DNA from: Streptomyces profundus
GTDB lineage: Bacteria > Actinomycetota > Actinomycetes > Streptomycetales > Streptomycetaceae
Length of the DNA stretch: 64,000 bases
NCBI RefSeq assembly: GCF_020740535.1
Contig: NZ_CP082362.1
Location: forward strand, 4,524,501-4,588,500
Direction: 5' to 3'
Shown here in pieces: positions 23,359 through 31,725 of this stretch. The notes under the pieces are model-generated. The model searched no databases, was not told where the DNA came from, and saw only the letters and a list, made by a program, of their open reading frames with translations. The position numbers and the translations under genes are program-made. Positions within the stretch are counted from its first letter, which is position 1, and each line of letters starts with the position of its first letter.

Positions 23359-23376
23359 CCCCCGTAAAATTGGGGG
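23359..23376. promoter_or_regulatory. CCCCC/GGGGG inverted repeat upstream of the small conserved gene
   Basis: CCCCC (23359-23363) and GGGGG (23372-23376) flank an A/T core (GTAAAATT), about 40 bp before the start of the 92-residue protein. It could be an operator or part of a promoter; nothing else supports it. Confidence 0.3.
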
Positions 23377-23412
23377 TGTTCGCATGGTTCGCCGTCGCCC
23401 CGGAGGATGCCG

Positions 23413-23691
23413 ATGGCCGTCGTCGCAACACCCCTCACCCTTCCCCTCTCCTCACTGCCCGTCCCCCAGTTGCGCAAGAAGCCGCTGCCCGCGGGGCAGC
23501 CCCGAGCGTGGTACGAGTCGCACAACCGCAGGCTCAAGGCGTTGCGCCTGGCCACGGCCCTGTTGGACACCGGGGTGTACCACCCGGTCCAGGCGAGCGA
23601 CGAGCGCATACGCGCCCTCGCCCCCCTGATCGGGGTGCACCCTCCCTCCGACACCACCTGCCGCCTGGTCCGTTCGCTGATGCGCCGCTGA
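23413..23691 (+). CDS. small conserved hypothetical protein
   Basis: A 92-residue basic protein (MAVVATPLTLPLSSLP, then WYESHNRRLKALRLATALLD and LIGVHPPSDTTCRLVRSLMR). The middle contains two amphipathic helices separated by TGVYHPVQASDERIRALAPL. I recognise the general pattern as a conserved streptomycete family without known function. ATG 23413 follows GGAGGATGCCG (ribosome-binding site GGAGG). It is upstream of the ATPase gene by about 240 bp, so it is probably a separate transcript. There is no signal peptide or membrane segment. Confidence 0.75.
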   Translation: MAVVATPLTLPLSSLPVPQLRKKPLPAGQPRAWYESHNRRLKALRLATALLDTGVYHPVQASDERIRALAPLIGVHPPSDTTCRLVRSLMRR

Positions 23692-23929
23692 ACGCACCCG
23701 CCGCGTGGCCTCCCGCCATCCGGTGGGAGGCTCCCGGGAGTCCCCGGAGATCAACCGGTGCTCCCCTTCTGATCGACTTCGGCGCCAAGTTACCGAGTTG
23801 GTGAAGATCTTGGTTCTGTTATCCGACAACCACGTGTGTACGACGTTAAGGTGATGGCGCGTCACTCAGAGGTCGTCACTCGGGAGCTCGTACAGAGCCC
23901 TGCCGTCGACGGGCAGGGGGAGGGACCAG

Positions 23930-25897
23930 ATGGTGGGGGAGAGACAGCCGGTCTTCGAGCGGGAGGCCGCGATCCGGGGCGTGCACGCCCTGATGCAACC
24001 CGGCTACCCGCTCCCGGCCGGGCAGCGGCGCCCCGCCGTGTTCTTCCAGGGCGGCCCCGGCAGCGGAAAGACCCTGCTGCTCAACGTCCTCACCGACCGG
24101 GTCAACCAGTACGTTCCCCACGCACACGTCGACTTCGAGGACAGCCGCCACGACGAGATCCCCCACACGCTGTCCGTCCTGGCCGAACGGCTGGCCCGCT
24201 ACCGGCCGCGCTACCGCCGACTGCGCTTCCCGCGCCTGCTCATCGCCCTGCTCGTCGCCGAACAGGACCTCACCCTCTACGACTTCGAGCAGGCCAGAGA
24301 GGTCCTTCGGCAGCATCTGAAGCAGCGGCGCGGCGCGCGCTGGCCCCAGCGGTTCCTGGGCGAACTCACGGGTGAGCAGCCCGAGGTCGGCATCTCCGTC
24401 GGCGTGCTGACGCTGCTCTTCCGCCTGCCGCTCCAGCTTCTCGCCTCGGCGCTCGCCCTGTTCTTCCCGATCTTCCCGCGCCGCTCCCAGCGCTGGTTCG
24501 GCCACCGGGACCGAGGGCGCACCGACCACGAGCTGGACACCCTGATCGAGCTGAACGCCTGGGCCCGCGAGGTGCGGAACGCGCCGCCCGGGCTCGCGGA
24601 CCGCTCGGCCAGGGAGAGCCTGGACAAGCTGCTCTGCGAGGCCTTCCTCGCCGACCTGCGGGACGCCCCCAGGCGGGTCCGCGCGCTGCCGACCCCCCTG
24701 CTGTTGCTGGACAACGTGGACGCCCCCGCTGGCCGGGCCTTCCTCGGACGGCTGTGGGAGGCGCGCCCGCCGCTTGAGGCCGGCGGCGCGGCCGAGCCGT
24801 TGACCCTCATCGTCACCGGCCGCCACGCCACGCCCGAGATGTCCGACGCGACGGTGGGGCGGCTGGAGGATGTGCTGTCCGAGCCCGTGGCCGGTGGCGG
24901 CGACTACCCGGTGTGGCTGAGCTATCCGCTGCCCGATCTGACTCGTTCCGACATCCAACGGCTGCTGAGCGACGCCTCCGTCCGTGGCCCGGTGCACCGC
25001 CGCCTCGCCCGCCTCGTCCACGAGTTCAGCGCCGGGCATCCGGAGGCGGTGGGTGTGCTCGCCGCCGTGCTCGCCCGCCTGCCGCAGCAGGCCGAGTCCG
25101 TGGGAGAGCTGCTCGCGCAGCCGTCGCCACAGGTGGCGGAGTCGGCCTCCCCGCTCGATCCCGGGAGCGTGCCGACGGCCGAGGAGTGGCTGCTGACGCG
25201 GCTGTCCCCCGGGGACGACGACCTCCTCACCGCGCTGGCGCGGTGCTCCGCCGCCCGCGACGAGGCGGGGGGCCTCTGGCTCAGCCACCAACCGGATCTC
25301 GTGGACACCGCCTGGCTCCAGGTGGTGCACCAGGTCGCGCCGTGGGACGCGTCGGCCAGCGCCGGCTCCGCCGTGCTGAGGCAGCTGCTCCGGCGCCGGC
25401 TCGCCCGCGTTCCCGACACCAGGGTCGGCTGGCGCGAGGTGCACGCCAAGCTGCGCGACTACTGCGCCGAACAGGGCGATCTGGCCGGCCGGTTGTACCA
25501 CCAGCTGGCCATGGACGAGCTGCACGACGTCGCCCTGGAGCTGGCCCGCCAGCTGCCCCGCATGCCCGGCGCCGACTGGCTCGCCCTGCTCCACCAGGTC
25601 GCCGCCGCCCCGCTCGCCTCCGTCGAGGACCAGGGCAGGCAACCGCACGCGCTGTTCCACGAGATGGTGCGCGACTCGGGGGCGGCCTCGGCAGGCGACG
25701 ACACGCTCACCCGCGTGGTGCATCTGCTGGCCGCCCTCCGCATCGTCGGCGACCCGGTCAACGGCACGGCTCGTCCGCTGCTCTACACCCAGGTGGCCAA
25801 CGCGCTGGGCGCCCTCGCGCCCCGTTCCCCCGACGGCCTCGTGGTGCTCCAGCAGTCCGTCAAGGAGTACCAGGCCCAGGCCCTCTGGTGGACCTGA
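23930..25897 (+). CDS. large P-loop (STAND/AAA-like) ATPase
   Basis: A 655-residue ATPase of unknown role. Walker A is GGPGSGKT (41-48) and Walker B is PLLLLDNVD (256-264). Between them is a strongly hydrophobic stretch (about 154-182, SVGVLTLLFRLPLQLLASAL) that could contact or enter the membrane. Sensor-like VTGRHA and a winged-helix/helical region follow to the C-terminus, the layout of STAND NTPases that couple signal binding to oligomerisation. There are no obvious WD or TPR repeats and no effector nuclease. GGGAGG precedes ATG 23930 by seven bases. The next gene (106 bp on) encodes a membrane-anchored ligand-binding protein, and the two probably form one unit. Confidence 0.8.
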   Translation: MVGERQPVFEREAAIRGVHALMQPGYPLPAGQRRPAVFFQGGPGSGKTLLLNVLTDRVNQYVPHAHVDFEDSRHDEIPHTLSVLAERLARYRPRYRRLRFPRLLIALLVAEQDLTLYDFEQAREVLRQHLKQRRGARWPQRFLGELTGEQPEVGISVGVLTLLFRLPLQLLASALALFFPIFPRRSQRWFGHRDRGRTDHELDTLIELNAWAREVRNAPPGLADRSARESLDKLLCEAFLADLRDAPRRVRALPTPLLLLDNVDAPAGRAFLGRLWEARPPLEAGGAAEPLTLIVTGRHATPEMSDATVGRLEDVLSEPVAGGGDYPVWLSYPLPDLTRSDIQRLLSDASVRGPVHRRLARLVHEFSAGHPEAVGVLAAVLARLPQQAESVGELLAQPSPQVAESASPLDPGSVPTAEEWLLTRLSPGDDDLLTALARCSAARDEAGGLWLSHQPDLVDTAWLQVVHQVAPWDASASAGSAVLRQLLRRRLARVPDTRVGWREVHAKLRDYCAEQGDLAGRLYHQLAMDELHDVALELARQLPRMPGADWLALLHQVAAAPLASVEDQGRQPHALFHEMVRDSGAASAGDDTLTRVVHLLAALRIVGDPVNGTARPLLYTQVANALGALAPRSPDGLVVLQQSVKEYQAQALWWT

Positions 25898-26003
25898 CCC
25901 CGCCGAAGCCGCCGGTCCCCGGCTCGGCCCCGGCTCAGCGCGAACCCTCCGTCCCGATCCTTCCGACCCATCGCCACCCGCACACGAACCCCGAGGAGAG
26001 CAG

Positions 26004-27554
26004 ATGCCCCCTTCCGCCACGGCTCCCGGGCGCGGGGGCCCCACCGGCGGCCCCTCGTTCAAGCCGCCGCCCCGCCGAGGGCTGTGGCTGCTGTCCCTGC
26101 TGGTCGGCGCGGCCGTGGTCGCCCTGGCCGTCACCCTGGTGCCCGACTGGGTCTCGGACAAGGAGTGCGACGGCGCGCGTCTGACCGAACGCGACGGGGA
26201 GTGCGTCGGGGTCAGCGACGGCTCCCACCCCTTCCTGCCCTCCGAAGCGGACAGCGATCTGACCCAGCGGTTCCAGGAGATCCAGGCGCTGATCAAGACG
26301 GAGAACGACCGGGTCGCGGCCGAGCGGGACGACTATGTGAAGGTCGGTTTGCTCTCCACCCTGACCCCCGACGAGCGCGGCCCCCACTCCGCCGACCGCG
26401 TGCTGCACGCCCTGGAAGGCGCCTACACCGCGCAGATCCGGGCCAACCAGTCCCGCGAACTGGGCGACCCGGCGCCGCAGATCCAGCTGCTGCTCGCCAA
26501 CGCCGGTTCCCGGCACGACAAGTGGGAGCCGGCCGTGGAGGAGCTGGTCGACATGCGGGACGACAGCGCCCCGCTCGTCGCCGTGGCCGGCCTCTCCATC
26601 AGCACGGAGAACAGCGCGAACGCCGCCGGTCGGCTGGCCGAGCACGGCATCCCCCTGGTCGCCGCCTCGGCCAGCGCCGACCAGCTCAACAGCGCGACCG
26701 TGCCGGGGCTGATACGGGTCACCGCCAGCAACACCGACTTCGTGTCGGCCCTGCGCGAGTACGTGCGGGCCAGGGAGGAGCTGGACGGCGCCGTCCTGGT
26801 GCACGACACGCGGGCACCCGACCTGCACGTCACCACCCTGACCGAGGCGTTCCGCACCGAGTTGGCCGCCGAGTTGGGCGACAACCCCGACCAGCCGTTC
26901 CAGGGCACCACCACCGGCGAGTCCGCGCCGCCCGCGCTGTTCCGCGCGGCGGTGCAGAACGTGTGCGCCACCGAGGCGGACTTGGTCCTCTTCGCCGGCC
27001 GCGCCACCGATCTCAACGCCTTCGTCGACTCGTTGCACAGCAGACCGTGCCGAGGGCGGCCGATATCCGTGCTGTTCGCCGAGACCGGGCCCGTCATAGA
27101 CGAGAGCGAGTACGAGCGGCTGGTGGAGAGCCACATCACCATCGTGCAGTCCTCCGCCATGGATCCGGCCTGGAGCGAGACGGAGGGTGGCGATCCGCAG
27201 GCCCCGACCGGCTTCCCCGCCTTCCGCGAGGCATATGCCGACCAGGTCGCGTACCAGGACGACCCGGCCGCCGCGCTCAGGGACGGCTACGCCGTCGCCA
27301 ACCACGACGCCGTGGCGGTCGCCGTGCAGGCCATCCGCGTCAGCCACGCCGAGGCCCCCGAGACGCCGATGAGCGCCGAACGCGTCGCGGACGCCCTCTT
27401 CCTGCTGCACCTCGACAACGCCGTCGAAGCCGCCGGCGGCACCCTCAGCTTCACCACCGACCGCGAGGGCGACCCGGGCGGCAAGCCGGTGCCCGTCATC
27501 GAGACCCCACCCGGGCCCGACCGCCCCGAGTTGTACACCACGCCCCTCTCCTGA
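26004..27554 (+). CDS. membrane-anchored periplasmic-binding-fold protein
   Basis: A 516-residue protein. A short Pro/Gly-rich cytoplasmic tail precedes one membrane helix (about 26-48), and the remaining 465 residues are outside the cell. The outer part resembles the type I branched-chain amino-acid-binding fold: YVKVGLLSTLTPDERGPHSA, LVAVAGLSISTENSANAAG, GIPLVAASASADQLNSA, LVLFAGRATDLNAFV. It lacks a lipobox and keeps its membrane helix, unlike a usual ABC-transporter binding protein, and no permease or transporter ATPase is near. It follows the P-loop ATPase gene by 106 bp, pointing to ligand sensing coupled to that ATPase. AGGAG of GAGGAGAGCAG precedes the ATG. The ligand is unknown. Confidence 0.8.
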   Translation: MPPSATAPGRGGPTGGPSFKPPPRRGLWLLSLLVGAAVVALAVTLVPDWVSDKECDGARLTERDGECVGVSDGSHPFLPSEADSDLTQRFQEIQALIKTENDRVAAERDDYVKVGLLSTLTPDERGPHSADRVLHALEGAYTAQIRANQSRELGDPAPQIQLLLANAGSRHDKWEPAVEELVDMRDDSAPLVAVAGLSISTENSANAAGRLAEHGIPLVAASASADQLNSATVPGLIRVTASNTDFVSALREYVRAREELDGAVLVHDTRAPDLHVTTLTEAFRTELAAELGDNPDQPFQGTTTGESAPPALFRAAVQNVCATEADLVLFAGRATDLNAFVDSLHSRPCRGRPISVLFAETGPVIDESEYERLVESHITIVQSSAMDPAWSETEGGDPQAPTGFPAFREAYADQVAYQDDPAAALRDGYAVANHDAVAVAVQAIRVSHAEAPETPMSAERVADALFLLHLDNAVEAAGGTLSFTTDREGDPGGKPVPVIETPPGPDRPELYTTPLS

Positions 27555-27722
27555 CCGCTTCCCGCCAGCCCGGTGAGGGGCCCCGGGGATCGACGCCGAC
27601 CGAGCCCGTGGATCCCCTCCGGCGGCAGCGGACATGAGTTCGCTCCCGCGAGGAAACCCGCTCGGCGGCATGCCGTGCGACCATGCCTCGACAGTGCCGC
27701 GCACGACAAGGAGGCAGCTGCG

Positions 27723-28229
27723 ATGTCCGACGCCGAACGCTTTATCACCGTCTCGCTGGACAAACGAGGCGTCAGCTGTACCGCCCGGCTCCTCACCGAG
27801 AGAGCCCCGATCACCTGCGACGCGGTGTGGAACGCGCTACCGCTGGGCGGCGACGTCTACCACGCCAAGTACGCGCGCAACGAGATCTACGCCCTGGTGT
27901 CCCCGTTCGCCCCCCAGGAGCCGCCCCTGGAGAACCCGACCGTCACGCCGATCCCCGGCGACCTGTGCTATTTCACCTTCTCCGACACCCAGTTGGGCAC
28001 CACCTCCTACGGGTACGAGCAGGAGGCCAAGCACCAGGGCAGGACGACCGTGGTGGATCTGGCGTTGTTCTACGAACGCAACAACCTGTTGATCAACGGA
28101 GACGCCGGCTGGGTCCCCGGCATCGTCTGGGGCGCCGTGGTGGACGGTCTCGACCGGATGGCCGACGCCTGCCAGGACCTGTGGCGCGCCGGCGCGTTGG
28201 GCGAGTCGCTCAACTTCCGGCGCGCCTAG
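27723..28229 (+). CDS. DUF3830 family protein (cyclophilin-like fold)
   Basis: A 168-residue protein matching DUF3830, predicted to have a cyclophilin-like beta-barrel. Typical segments are CDAVWNALPLGGDVYHAKYA, NEIYALV, IPGDLCYFTF and LALFYERNNLLINGDAGWVPG. AAGGAGGCAGC precedes ATG 27723. To my knowledge DUF3830 genes regularly sit beside amidase and Asp/Glu-racemase-like genes in actinobacterial catabolic clusters, as here, but their reaction is unknown. It is convergent with the amidase gene (10 bp between stops), so the transcripts are separate although the context is shared. Confidence 0.85.
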   Translation: MSDAERFITVSLDKRGVSCTARLLTERAPITCDAVWNALPLGGDVYHAKYARNEIYALVSPFAPQEPPLENPTVTPIPGDLCYFTFSDTQLGTTSYGYEQEAKHQGRTTVVDLALFYERNNLLINGDAGWVPGIVWGAVVDGLDRMADACQDLWRAGALGESLNFRRA

Positions 28230-28239
28230 CCACGCGCGT

Positions 28240-29664
28240 TCAGAACGGCGGAAGCGTCGGCTCCTGGAGGCCGGCGACCCCCGCCGCGTAGAGGGCGTGG
28301 GCGACCCGCAGCACGGTCGCGTCGCCATGGCGCGGCGCGACCAGCTGAAGACCGATCGGCAGCCCCGCCGCGTCCTGCCCACAGGGCAGCGAGGCGGCGG
28401 GCTGCTGGGTCAGGTTGAACGGATAGGTGAACGGCGTCCACTCCGTCCAGCGGCGCATCCCCGACCCCTCCGGCACCTCGACGCCGCCGGCGAACGCGGT
28501 GAGCGGCATGGTCGGGGTGACCAGCAGGTCGTAACGCTCGTGGAACGCGCCCATCGCGCGCCCCATCGCCATCCGCACATCGACGGCGGCCAGATAGTCG
28601 AGCGCGCTGTACCCGGCCCCCTCGGCGCGGATCTCGGCCACCCCCGGATCCAACGCCGCCACCTGCCGCTCGTCGAAGAACTCGGTCACCCGGGCCACCC
28701 CGCTGAACCACAGGACATGGAAGGCCGCCCGCATCTCGTCGAACGAGGGCAACGGCGGATCCGTCTCCTCCACCACCGCGCCCAGCTCGGCCAGCCGCTC
28801 CACGGCCCGCCGCACGGCGGTCGCGATCTCGGGCGCCACCGAGACCTCGCGCAGCGCCGGCGAGTAGGCGATCCGCAGCCCCCGCACCCGCTCCGGACCG
28901 CCGACCAAGGCGCCGGCGAAGCCGCTGGTCGAGGGCGCCAACTGGGACCAGTCGCGGGAGTCGGGGCGGCCGATCACATCGAGCAGCAGCGCCGCGTCGA
29001 CCGCGTCCCTGGTCATCGGGCCGACATGCGCCAGGGTGCCGAAGGCGCTCGCCGGGTAGAGCGGGACCCGGCCGTAGGTGGGTTTGAGGGCGAAGATCCC
29101 GCAGAACGACGCGGGGATGCGCACCGACCCACCGCCGTCCGTGCCGAGGCTGAGCGGTCCGGCGCCCAGCGCGACGGCGGCGGCCGATCCGCCGCTCGAT
29201 CCGCCGGCGGTGCGCTGGGGGGCGTACGGGTTCCCCGTCACGCCGTGCAGCGGCGAGTCGGTGACCCCTTTCCAGCCGAACTCGGGCGTGGTCGTCTTGC
29301 CGACGAACACCGCGCCCGCCTCGCGCAGCCGCTGCACGGAGGGCGCGTCCTCGTCGTACCGCCCGTCCGGCGGCACCGCCGCCGAACCGCGCCGGGTGGG
29401 GTGGCCGCGCTGCAACAGGATGTCCTTGACGGTGACCGGGACGCCGTCCACGGGGCTGAGCGGCTCGCCGCGCCGCCACCGCTCCGCCGAGCGCCTGGCC
29501 TGCTCGGACGCGCCCTCGTGGTCGATCAGCGTGAAGGCGTTCACCGCGGTGTGCGCCGCCTCGGCGCGCTCCAGGGTCGCCGTGACGACCTCGACGGGGG
29601 ACGCGTCGCCCGCCGCGTACTCGGCGTTCAGCTCGGCGGCGGTCAGCGTGGCCAGATCCGTCAT
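28240..29664 (-). CDS. amidase-signature family hydrolase
   Basis: A 474-residue amidase. The Ser-cisSer-Lys triad is visible: Lys in PVTVKDILLQRG, the cis-Ser in AGGSSGGSAAAVALG, and the nucleophile in LGTDGGGSVRIPASFCG. It hydrolyses a carboxylic amide to acid and ammonia in the cytoplasm; the substrate is unknown. ATG 29664 is chosen because it overlaps the stop of the hydroxyacid dehydrogenase gene (ATGA), and family members start with this TAAELNAEYAAGD-like helix. It forms a two-gene operon with the dehydrogenase, driven from the shared divergent promoter near 30640. There is no GatB/C partner, so it is not a tRNA amidotransferase subunit. Confidence 0.92.
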   Translation of the reverse strand: MTDLATLTAAELNAEYAAGDASPVEVVTATLERAEAAHTAVNAFTLIDHEGASEQARRSAERWRRGEPLSPVDGVPVTVKDILLQRGHPTRRGSAAVPPDGRYDEDAPSVQRLREAGAVFVGKTTTPEFGWKGVTDSPLHGVTGNPYAPQRTAGGSSGGSAAAVALGAGPLSLGTDGGGSVRIPASFCGIFALKPTYGRVPLYPASAFGTLAHVGPMTRDAVDAALLLDVIGRPDSRDWSQLAPSTSGFAGALVGGPERVRGLRIAYSPALREVSVAPEIATAVRRAVERLAELGAVVEETDPPLPSFDEMRAAFHVLWFSGVARVTEFFDERQVAALDPGVAEIRAEGAGYSALDYLAAVDVRMAMGRAMGAFHERYDLLVTPTMPLTAFAGGVEVPEGSGMRRWTEWTPFTYPFNLTQQPAASLPCGQDAAGLPIGLQLVAPRHGDATVLRVAHALYAAGVAGLQEPTLPPF

Positions 29665-30632
29665 GTGTCCTCCGTGCGTACGTAGCCGAGCTTCTTGTCC
29701 ACGACATTGAACAGGGGCCGCCCCGCCAACCACCGATCGAAGTTGTCCAGAAACTGCTCCGCGAGGTCGTCCCGCCACCCGAAGGTGTCGCCGCTCATAT
29801 GTGGCGAGACCACCAGCCCCGGCACCTCCCACAGCGGGCTCCCCGCGGGGAGCGGCTCCTCGCCGAAGACGTCGAGGGCGGCGCCGGCCAGCCGCCCGGA
29901 GCGCAGCGCCTCGGCGAGGTCGTCCTCCACCACATGCGCCCCCCTGCCGACGTTGATCAGGCGCGCCGTCGGCCGCATCAGGGCGAAGGTGTCCGCGTCG
30001 AAGAGGCCGGTGGTGGCGCTGGTGAGCGGCGCGGCGCAGACCACCCAGTCCGCTTCGGGAAGAAGTTCGGGGAGTGAGTCGGCGGCGTGTACCCGCCCGA
30101 AGGCGGGGTCGCGGAGCCTGGCGCGGCGGCCGACCAGCTCCACCACCACGCCGAGGGCCTGCAACATCGCCCCGATCCGCCGACCGATCGGGCCCGAGCC
30201 GACGACCAGGGCCCTACTGCCGTGGACCTTGGCCGTCTCACGGTGTTGCCAGCGGTGCTCCCGCTGGGCCTCCCAGCTTCCGTGAAAATCTTTGGCGAAG
30301 GCCAACACAAGTCCTGCCACATATTCGGCGATGGGACGGTCAAAGACGCCACGGGCGTTGGTGATCACGGCGTCCGATTTGGTCAGTTCCGGAAAGAGCA
30401 GGCGGTCGACGCCGGCGCTGGCGGTGTGTACCCAGCGTGGCCGAGGCCCGCCGCCCGGCCAGGCGTGTCGGACCGCGTCCGAGGTGAAGTCCCAGACCAG
30501 CAGGACGTCGGCGTCGGGCAGGTGCTTGGCCAGCGTGTCCGCGTCGCTGTGCAGCACGTCGGCGCGGTCGGCGATCCGGTCGAGTCGGGGCAGGGGGTCA
30601 GCGTCCAGAACCAGGACACGAGGTGCGGTCAT
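29661..30632 (-). CDS. D-2-hydroxyacid dehydrogenase
   Basis: A 323-residue NAD(P)-dependent D-2-hydroxyacid dehydrogenase. The Rossmann motif is VVGSGPIGRRIG. The catalytic Arg lies in the INVGRGAHVVEDDL region, the Glu in LDVFGEEPLP and the His in VVSPHMSGDTFGW. The catalytic domain opens with VLVLDADPLPRLDRIADRAD. It would interconvert a 2-oxoacid and a D-2-hydroxyacid. It is the first gene of an operon with the amidase and lies divergent from the two racemase-fold genes. The 12-bp palindrome at 30644-30655 lies directly before its start. The likely role is in the same catabolic route; the substrate is unassigned. Confidence 0.92.
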   Translation of the reverse strand: MTAPRVLVLDADPLPRLDRIADRADVLHSDADTLAKHLPDADVLLVWDFTSDAVRHAWPGGGPRPRWVHTASAGVDRLLFPELTKSDAVITNARGVFDRPIAEYVAGLVLAFAKDFHGSWEAQREHRWQHRETAKVHGSRALVVGSGPIGRRIGAMLQALGVVVELVGRRARLRDPAFGRVHAADSLPELLPEADWVVCAAPLTSATTGLFDADTFALMRPTARLINVGRGAHVVEDDLAEALRSGRLAGAALDVFGEEPLPAGSPLWEVPGLVVSPHMSGDTFGWRDDLAEQFLDNFDRWLAGRPLFNVVDKKLGYVRTEDT

Positions 30633-30643
30633 TAGCGAGAAAC

Positions 30644-30655
30644 CGTTTCGAAACG
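30644..30655. promoter_or_regulatory. palindromic operator candidate CGTTTCGAAACG
   Basis: A perfect 12-bp palindrome 12 bp upstream of the dehydrogenase start and about 150 bp from the divergent racemase-fold gene. The position suits a repressor operator controlling the catabolic operon. No regulator gene is adjacent. IclR or GntR proteins can use such sites, but the family cannot be assigned. Confidence 0.55.
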
Positions 30656-30802
30656 AATGGCTGTTTGAGTGAGATGACGAGGATTGACCACGCTAGGAAC
30701 CGGAACTACCTTCGTCAATGAAGGCATCTGCGAAAGCCAGTATCCCGGCCGGGGTTTCCCCATCCCCGACGCCGCCCCTTCGTCCGTGAATCGGGGTTCG
30801 AC

Positions 30803-31717
30803 ATGGATGTCTCGTTTTTGGGTGGGCCGCAACCGCAACGCGGTATCGGAGTCGTAGCGCCATTCGATTTCGCCCTCGACCGTGAGCTGTGGCGTTGGGT
30901 ACCGGACGACGTCTCGCTCCATCTCACCAGGACTCCCTTCGTGCCCGTCGAGGTCAGCCTGGACCTCGCCCGGCTGGTCAGCGAGCACGAGACGCTGCGC
31001 GAGGCCGTGCGCGCGTTGATCGCCGTCAGTCCCGAGGCGGTGGCCTACGCCTGCACCTCGGGCAGTTTCGTCGGCGGGGTCGCCGGGGAACGGGCGATGA
31101 GCGCCGCCATGGCCCAGGCGGGCGAGGTCCCCTCGTTCACCACCTCGGGTGCGCTGCTGATGGCGCTGCGCGAGCTGGGCGCCCGCCGGATCGCGGTGGT
31201 CACCCCGTACACCAAATCCGTCACCGACGCGCTTGAGGACTTCCTCCAGGAGGCCGGGGTCCAGGTCTGCGGGCGCAGCTATCTGGGCCTGACCAGGGAG
31301 ATCTGGCGGGTCGGCTACCGAGACGTGGTCGACATGGCCCGCGAGGCGGTGGGCGATGCCCCGGACGCGCTCTTCATCAGCTGTACCAACCTGCCGACCT
31401 ACGATGTGATCCCCCAGCTGGAGGCCGAGCTGCGGATGCCGGTGATCTCGGCCAACCAGGTCACCATCTGGGCGGCGCTGCGCCGCATCGGAAAGTCCGC
31501 CGTGGGCCCCTACCAGGCCCTGCTCGACGCGGCGGCGCGCAGCGGCCCGGCCTCGATGGCGCCGGCGCCGGTCGTCGAGCCGCTCTCGCCCAGCCAGCCG
31601 ATCGCCGACCCGCCGCTCCCGGAACCGGCCCTCGCCGAGGCCACCGAGGCGGCCCAGAGCTACCCGGACGCGTATCCGGACGTCTTCCCCGACGTGTACC
31701 CCGATGAGGAAAGGTGA
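30803..31717 (+). CDS. maleate isomerase / Asp-Glu racemase superfamily protein with a YPD-repeat tail
   Basis: A 304-residue protein of the Asp/Glu racemase, maleate isomerase and arylmalonate decarboxylase superfamily. Both catalytic cysteines are present: Cys84 in AYACTSGSF and Cys194 in LFISCTNLPTYDV. RRIAVVTPYTKSVTDAL is the typical second-domain strand. The fold ends near residue 245. About 60 Pro/Ala/Glu-rich residues follow, finishing in four YPD-type repeats (YPDAYPDVFPDVYPDEER). It would isomerise or racemise a small dicarboxylic or amino acid. ATG 30803 lies after the divergent promoter; the next gene follows by 8 bp, so the two are an operon. Confidence 0.88.
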   Translation: MDVSFLGGPQPQRGIGVVAPFDFALDRELWRWVPDDVSLHLTRTPFVPVEVSLDLARLVSEHETLREAVRALIAVSPEAVAYACTSGSFVGGVAGERAMSAAMAQAGEVPSFTTSGALLMALRELGARRIAVVTPYTKSVTDALEDFLQEAGVQVCGRSYLGLTREIWRVGYRDVVDMAREAVGDAPDALFISCTNLPTYDVIPQLEAELRMPVISANQVTIWAALRRIGKSAVGPYQALLDAAARSGPASMAPAPVVEPLSPSQPIADPPLPEPALAEATEAAQSYPDAYPDVFPDVYPDEER

Positions 31718-31725
31718 GGTGACGG

